From the NCBI GenBank assembly GCA_046538105.1, contig JBKHJO010000033.1, positions 1-29,192 of the forward strand: DNA of 29,192 nt. The letters are read 5' to 3'. Made by a program: the position numbers and the translations under genes. Source of the DNA: JAWLEV01 sp046538105. GTDB lineage: Bacteria > Chloroflexota > Anaerolineae > UBA1429. The notes beneath the pieces are model-generated. The model made no database searches and had not been told where the DNA came from. It worked only from the letters and a program-made list of their open reading frames with translations. Shown one piece after another: positions 25,930 through 29,192 of this stretch; position 1 is the stretch's first letter, and each line of letters begins with the position of its first letter.

Positions 25930-26460
25930 CTAGTCTGCGAGCCGATTCACCATGCTGTGTGTCAGGAGTAGCACGCCGATGATGATCAGTACCGCCGGCC
26001 CCAACACCTGAACCCATCCGCCAAAGATGGAGGCAAAGATGACAAAGAGCACCAGCCCCACACCTCCCACGATACCGGCGGCGGTCAGCAGGGCGGACGA
26101 ACGCTCCCCCAGGGCATAGAGCATCAGCAGCCCCAATCCCACGGCAAAGGGCTCGAGGGCCCACACATAGGCCCAACTCTCCCAGTCCCCCGTGACGTTC
26201 TGATAGAAAAGGAGCAGGCTATTGAAGAGGATGATGGTGCCCGGTACTACGAGGCCCACCAGCCTTTGACGTTTTCCCCACCATATAAGAAGGGGAAGCC
26301 AGAAGGCGAGCCCGACGAGCAGGAGGATAAAGGGCCACAGCCCTTGCCAGCCCAGCGGAATCCTCCAGACTACCAGGCCCCGCGTCACCTCTGCGGCAAA
26401 AAAAAGCCCGCCAAAAGCGATCAGGAGAATCCCTATGTAGAGCGTTCCTCGATTGTTCAT
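25930..26460 (-). CDS. Small integral membrane protein, unknown function
   Basis: The 176-residue protein consists almost entirely of hydrophobic helices. About six are visible, beginning with YIGILLIAFGGLFFAAEV, and short charged turns (KRQR, GERSS) separate them. The pattern resembles LiaI/LiaF-type or DUF5668-like small membrane proteins, but I cannot assign it to a family with confidence. The ATG at 26460, behind GGGAGAGGC, is preferred over an in-frame start seven codons upstream. It lies 125 bases after queD on the same strand and converges with mfd. Confidence 0.7.
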   Translation of the reverse strand: MNNRGTLYIGILLIAFGGLFFAAEVTRGLVVWRIPLGWQGLWPFILLLVGLAFWLPLLIWWGKRQRLVGLVVPGTIILFNSLLLFYQNVTGDWESWAYVWALEPFAVGLGLLMLYALGERSSALLTAAGIVGGVGLVLFVIFASIFGGWVQVLGPAVLIIIGVLLLTHSMVNRLAD

Positions 26461-26585
26461 GCTGCCTCTCCCTTCATGCACGCCCAGGTTCCTCTGTCTC
26501 CTCTATGTACGGTACACCACATACCCCAAAAGCCCTGGTGGCCCGAAAATGCCCTGCGCGGAGGAACCCGATGGATGGTTCCCCA

Positions 26586-26951
26586 TTACGCCTCATAGTA
26601 CGTGGCCCAGGCGTCGGGAGATTCCCAGGCCTCCACATATTCTAGTTTAACCTCGGGGAGCCGCTCCTGCAACCGCTCATAGATGCTTTTGGCGATATGT
26701 TCTGAACTGGGATTGAGCCGGTCAAAGGGCGGGGTCTCGTTGAGATTGTGGTGGTCATAGCCTTCCAGGACGGCCTCCAGAGCCTCTTTGAGCCGGGTAA
26801 AGTCAAAGGCCAGACCGCTATCATCTAGTTCTGCTTGTTTCACGCAGGCGACTATTTGCCAACGGTGTCCGTGCAGGTTCTCGCACTTGCCCTGATAGCC
26901 TCGCAGCGCGTGAGCGGCGTCAAAGTGTCTCCTGACACAGATTCTGTACAT
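26586..26951 (-). CDS. queD: 6-carboxy-5,6,7,8-tetrahydropterin synthase (QueD/PTPS family)
   Basis: QueD converts dihydroneopterin triphosphate to 6-carboxytetrahydropterin, the first dedicated step to queuosine. The 121-residue protein has zinc ligands in FDAAHAL (H14) and LHGHRW (H27, H29), with the catalytic Cys C23 in GKCENLHGH. DHHNLNE and the C-terminal EAWESPDAWATYYE complete the family pattern. The CxxxHGH arrangement favours QueD over eukaryotic-type PTPS. ATG 26951 with AAGGATAGGG upstream is chosen over a start ten codons earlier. No queC, queE or queF is in the window, and I see no preQ1 riboswitch in the upstream region. Confidence 0.93.
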   Translation of the reverse strand: MYRICVRRHFDAAHALRGYQGKCENLHGHRWQIVACVKQAELDDSGLAFDFTRLKEALEAVLEGYDHHNLNETPPFDRLNPSSEHIAKSIYERLQERLPEVKLEYVEAWESPDAWATYYEA

Positions 26952-26986
26952 ATCCCTATCCTTTCCCTTGCTTGTGCTCACTGCCT

Positions 26987-26992
26987 ATTATA
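26987..26992 (-). promoter_or_regulatory. Probable -10 element of queD
   Basis: A consensus TATAAT on the minus strand lies 35 bases upstream of the queD ATG. The expected -35 position 17 bases further up is poor (GCGCCA), so this is a partial match. Confidence 0.45.
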
Positions 26993-27066
26993 CACCGAAA
27001 TTCTCTTCATGGCGCAGGCGGACGATTGGCCGTAAGCCTGTGCAATGAGACTTTATTCCATGCACT

Positions 27067-27144
27067 ACCGGGGCGCCGGTGGCCAGCGGCCAATGAACTC
27101 TGGCGCGGAGGCACTTTGCGCCGAGCGTCGACCTGCGTCGACGC
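27067..27144. repeat. Cluster of four adjacent short hairpins between queD and xseA
   Basis: Within 78 bases there are four perfect inverted repeats. ACCGG/CCGGT is at 27067-27071 and 27076-27080. TGGCC/GGCCA is at 27080-27084 and 27088-27092. GGCGC/GCGCC is at 27102-27106 and 27118-27122. GCGTCGAC/GTCGACGC is at 27125-27132 and 27137-27144. No reading frame here resembles a protein. It may be a structured RNA, an extragenic palindromic element or a degenerate mobile fragment. Confidence 0.5.
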
Positions 27145-27316
27145 ATCTGGATGGCGCAAGGCCGCACTCACGCTACTCCTGTCCCATCAGTTTCTTTTCT
27201 AAAATGTCCGATCAATCTAACAGACTTTGGTATGAGGAGGAATTTGGCCCTATGGTGCCCTTGCTGGTATTCTCTATAGTTGCTCCAAAATTGGGGTCCA
27301 AGAATCGACAAAAGTA

Positions 27317-27325
27317 TGCTATAAT
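27317..27325 (+). promoter_or_regulatory. Extended -10 promoter directly abutting xseA
   Basis: TGC followed by TATAAT (27320-27325) is an extended -10. No -35 match exists at 16-18 bases. The expected transcript start is at 27331-27333, which is the xseA ATG itself, so the mRNA would be leaderless or nearly so. Confidence 0.65.
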
Positions 27326-27331
27326 AGGGAC

Positions 27332-28555
27332 ATGCGAGTAAAATCCGTAACCGAGGTAACCCGCCATATCAAGGCCCTCATCGATGCAGATGACGAACTG
27401 GATGATCTGTGGATCGAGGGTGAGATCTCGAATTTCACCCGTGCCGCCTCCGGGCATTGCTACTTTAGTCTGAAGGATAGCGCGTCGGAGATCCGCTGTG
27501 TGATGTGGCGCCAGGATGCCCAGCGCCTGCCCTGGTCGCCATCCCAGGGGGATGCCGTAGATGCTCACGGGTATGTGTCCGTTTACGAGCAGCGCGGCGC
27601 ATATCAGTTCTATGTGGATACGATGAATCAGGGTGGGGTGGGTCTTCGTTGGCGACAATTCTTGGAGTTGAGGGACCGCCTGGAGACCGAGGGATTGTTC
27701 GACGAGCGTCGCAAGCGGGCACTTCCTCCCTGGCCTCGACGCGTCGGCGTGGTCACCTCTTTGGCGGGAGCGGCACTGCGAGACATACTCAACGTGCTGC
27801 AGGAGCGCTATCCCCTTGTCGAGGTGGTGCTTTCGCCCAGTCTGGTGCAGGGCAGTGAGGCGCCAGATGATCTCGTGCGCGCCTTGAGGCGGTTGGAGGC
27901 TGTGGAGGATCTGGATGTGGCCATCATCGCCCGCGGCGGTGGCTCCATGGAGGACTTGTGGGCCTTTAACGACGAACGCGTGGCCCGTGCCGTGGCGGCG
28001 TTCGCGATGCCCATCGTCTCGGGGGTGGGACACGAGACGGATTTCACCATCACGGACTTTTGCGCCGACCTGAGAACGCCGACGCCCTCCACGGCTGCGG
28101 CGTCCGTCGTCCCCGACGGACGGGAACTGAGGGCTCAGATCGGGGAGATGAGACGAAACCTGACGGCCCTTGCCACCGACAAGATCGCGCGATATCGGGA
28201 GCGCCTGGAACGTGAAAAGCGACTGCTGCGTTCCCATGATCCACGACGAATGCTGGCTGAGGAACGCCAGCGCGTGGATGATCTCGTCAACCGGGGCAGG
28301 GTTGCTCTGGCCCAGGCGATCAGGACCAGACGGATGGAATTGGCCCGACAGCGGGCCAGCCTCAAGGCCTTGCATCCCTACCTGGTGATGCGGCGGGGGT
28401 ACGCCATCGTGCAGGATGCCGTCTCTGGCGACAGGGTCCAGAGCGTGCAGCAGATGGATCGGGGCAATCTGGTGGATATATACCTGCCGGACGGCACCCT
28501 GGGGGCGGAGGTCACCCGCATCGTAGAGGACGCAGAAGAGGATCGTATCTCATAA
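27332..28555 (+). CDS. xseA: Exodeoxyribonuclease VII large subunit
   Basis: XseA is the catalytic subunit of exonuclease VII, which degrades single-stranded DNA from both ends. The 407-residue protein has the N-terminal OB-fold (about 1-100; WIEGEISNF and SGHCYFSLKD). The catalytic domain has GVVTSLAGAALRDILNVL, ARGGGSMEDLWAFND, and SGVGHETDFTITDFCADLR followed by TPTPSTAA. A long coiled-coil arm (about 265-350) and the C-terminal segment RGYAIVQD complete the family pattern. The ATG is the only start codon in this frame after the previous stop. No clear Shine-Dalgarno lies at normal spacing, only AGGGAC two bases away, consistent with a leaderless message. xseB follows 61 bases later. Confidence 0.96.
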   Translation: MRVKSVTEVTRHIKALIDADDELDDLWIEGEISNFTRAASGHCYFSLKDSASEIRCVMWRQDAQRLPWSPSQGDAVDAHGYVSVYEQRGAYQFYVDTMNQGGVGLRWRQFLELRDRLETEGLFDERRKRALPPWPRRVGVVTSLAGAALRDILNVLQERYPLVEVVLSPSLVQGSEAPDDLVRALRRLEAVEDLDVAIIARGGGSMEDLWAFNDERVARAVAAFAMPIVSGVGHETDFTITDFCADLRTPTPSTAAASVVPDGRELRAQIGEMRRNLTALATDKIARYRERLEREKRLLRSHDPRRMLAEERQRVDDLVNRGRVALAQAIRTRRMELARQRASLKALHPYLVMRRGYAIVQDAVSGDRVQSVQQMDRGNLVDIYLPDGTLGAEVTRIVEDAEEDRIS

Positions 28556-28616
28556 AGGAGATGCGAAAGAGTTTCTATAACTAGCTATGAACTTTTTGAG
28601 GAGGTATAGTTTTCCC

Positions 28617-28853
28617 ATGGACCGGCAAGAGTTGGAGGCACTCAGTTTCGAGGATACGTACAAACGCCTGGAGGAGATCATCCAAAGGCTGGAGGAGGGA
28701 ACCCTCAGCCTGGATGAGTCCGTGAGCCTCTACGAAGAGGGTATGCAGTTGGCGAAACACTGTGACCAAAAACTGGATGCCGCCGAGATAAAGATAACCC
28801 AAGTGCTATCCGAGATGGGAGACGAGATCGACCGGGAGGACGTTCTCGCCTAA
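28617..28853 (+). CDS. xseB: Exodeoxyribonuclease VII small subunit
   Basis: XseB binds the coiled-coil arm of XseA and is needed for a stable nuclease. The 78-residue helical protein has the family signature SFEDTYKRLEEIIQRLEEG, then LSLDESVSLYEEGMQL and a CDQKLDAAEIKI helix. An ATG ten codons upstream (28587) has no Shine-Dalgarno. The ATG at 28617 follows GAGGAGG by 12 bases and gives the usual length, so it is chosen. It is co-oriented with xseA and probably in the same transcript. Confidence 0.93.
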   Translation: MDRQELEALSFEDTYKRLEEIIQRLEEGTLSLDESVSLYEEGMQLAKHCDQKLDAAEIKITQVLSEMGDEIDREDVLA

Positions 28854-29041
28854 GGCTTCCCGGTTGAACCCCGCTTTCTCACCACGCTCGTGACACAGTT
28901 TATCGATCTATGCCTATTGGGTCCCAGATTCGACCCGGCAGACTACCCCATCTTTTGGGCATTGACCAATCCCGTGGAACGCCCATATTCCATACCGTGC
29001 TCCCTCCCCCCGATTCTGGCTGCCCGTCACCTGGGCGTCCT

Positions 29042-29192
29042 CTACCTCTCCTTGACCCCTTCTGACTTGGCTTGTTGCATCGGTGGGCCTTTTGTGTGCG
29101 CCGGGAGGGACGCGTCTTTCGACGTTGGCGTTTGAGTCGCCGTGGGAGTGCTCGTCGGCGTCGGGGTATTTGTAAGAGTGTGCGTGAGTGTC
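29042..29192 (-). CDS. C-terminal end of a Thr/Pro-rich protein (N-terminus beyond the window)
   Basis: One minus-strand frame entering from the right edge reads TNTPTPTSTPTATQTPTS and then a short hydrophilic tail ending at TAG (29042-29044). Only 49 residues are visible. Repeated Thr-Pro linkers like this one also occur in the secreted protein at 20908, so it is probably an exported protein with a low-complexity C-terminal linker. No domain is visible, and a chance frame cannot be excluded. Confidence 0.55.
   Translation of the reverse strand, partial: TLTHTLTNTPTPTSTPTATQTPTSKDASLPAHTKGPPMQQAKSEGVKER

Noticed and set aside
26560..26581. GGAACC/GGTTCC hairpin after queD as a terminator
   Set aside because: The stem is short and no U-tract follows on the minus strand, so it is not supported as a terminator.
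26952..27331. preQ1 or other riboswitch upstream of queD
   Set aside because: The predicted queD leader is about 30 bases, and the hairpin cluster lies upstream of its -10 element, so it would not be in the mRNA.
27212..28375. 387-codon open frame on the minus strand
   Set aside because: It is antisense to xseA. The xseA frame carries all family motifs.
28854..29041. Minus-strand coding traces (for example a frame reading IWAFHGIGQCPKDG)
   Set aside because: The frame is interrupted by stops after about 28 codons and matches no family I recognise. It is not enough to call a gene or relic.

Overview
The window looks like ordinary housekeeping chromosome from a bacterium. Long uninterrupted genes cover most of it, with sigma70-type promoters and Shine-Dalgarno sites. 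The best guess for origin is Chloroflexota (Anaerolineae-like). That rests on Thr/Pro-rich linkers in envelope proteins, an envelope FecR-type protein, an unlinked HisKA_3 sensor kinase, and a monoderm-looking gene set. The assignment is an inference and could be wrong. No phage, transposase, CRISPR array or rRNA is visible. One tRNA gene (His) is present.

Layout. (1) 1-718: the 5' part of a TauE/SafE permease, minus strand, cut by the window edge. (2) 842-2928: a consensus promoter, tyrS, then a membrane-anchored AhpD/CMD-fold protein, ending at a perfect 30-bp palindromic terminator shared with the converging genes. (3) 3027-6125, minus strand: a FecR-domain membrane protein followed by recD2. 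(4) 6156-6313: tRNA-His with its own promoter and terminator. (5) About 6540-7774: a decayed M28 aminopeptidase and a gene-poor stretch. (6) 7775-10195: a dCache/HAMP/HisKA_3 sensor kinase and a divergent PNPOx-like flavin protein. (7) 20388-10338, minus strand: one long transcription and translation operon in the order nusA, infB, rbfA, nrnA, truB, ribF, rtcB, ugd. (8) 20402-20625: a relic of the start of proS just upstream of nusA. (9) 20908-25892, plus strand: a secreted T/P-linker protein, pth and mfd. (10) 25930-26951, minus strand: a membrane protein and queD. (11) 27320-28853: an apparently leaderless xseA, then xseB. (12) 29042-29192: the C-terminal tail of another T/P-rich protein, cut by the window edge.

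The genes work together mainly as an information-processing block. NusA and Mfd act on RNA polymerase. IF-2, RbfA, TruB, TyrRS, Pth, QueD and RtcB serve translation and RNA maturation or repair. NrnA clears nanoRNA and pAp. RecD2, Mfd and exonuclease VII handle DNA repair.

I found no convincing new multi-gene system. The most interesting points are smaller. The proS relic carries a perfect 17-bp palindrome that looks like the scar of a template-switch mutation. The M28 pseudogene has lost a zinc ligand. The NusA C-terminus is strongly acidic. rimP and ylxR are missing from the nusA operon. Two 7-codon leader ORFs overlap the starts of membrane sensor genes. xseA has a leaderless promoter, and a dense hairpin cluster sits between queD and xseA.
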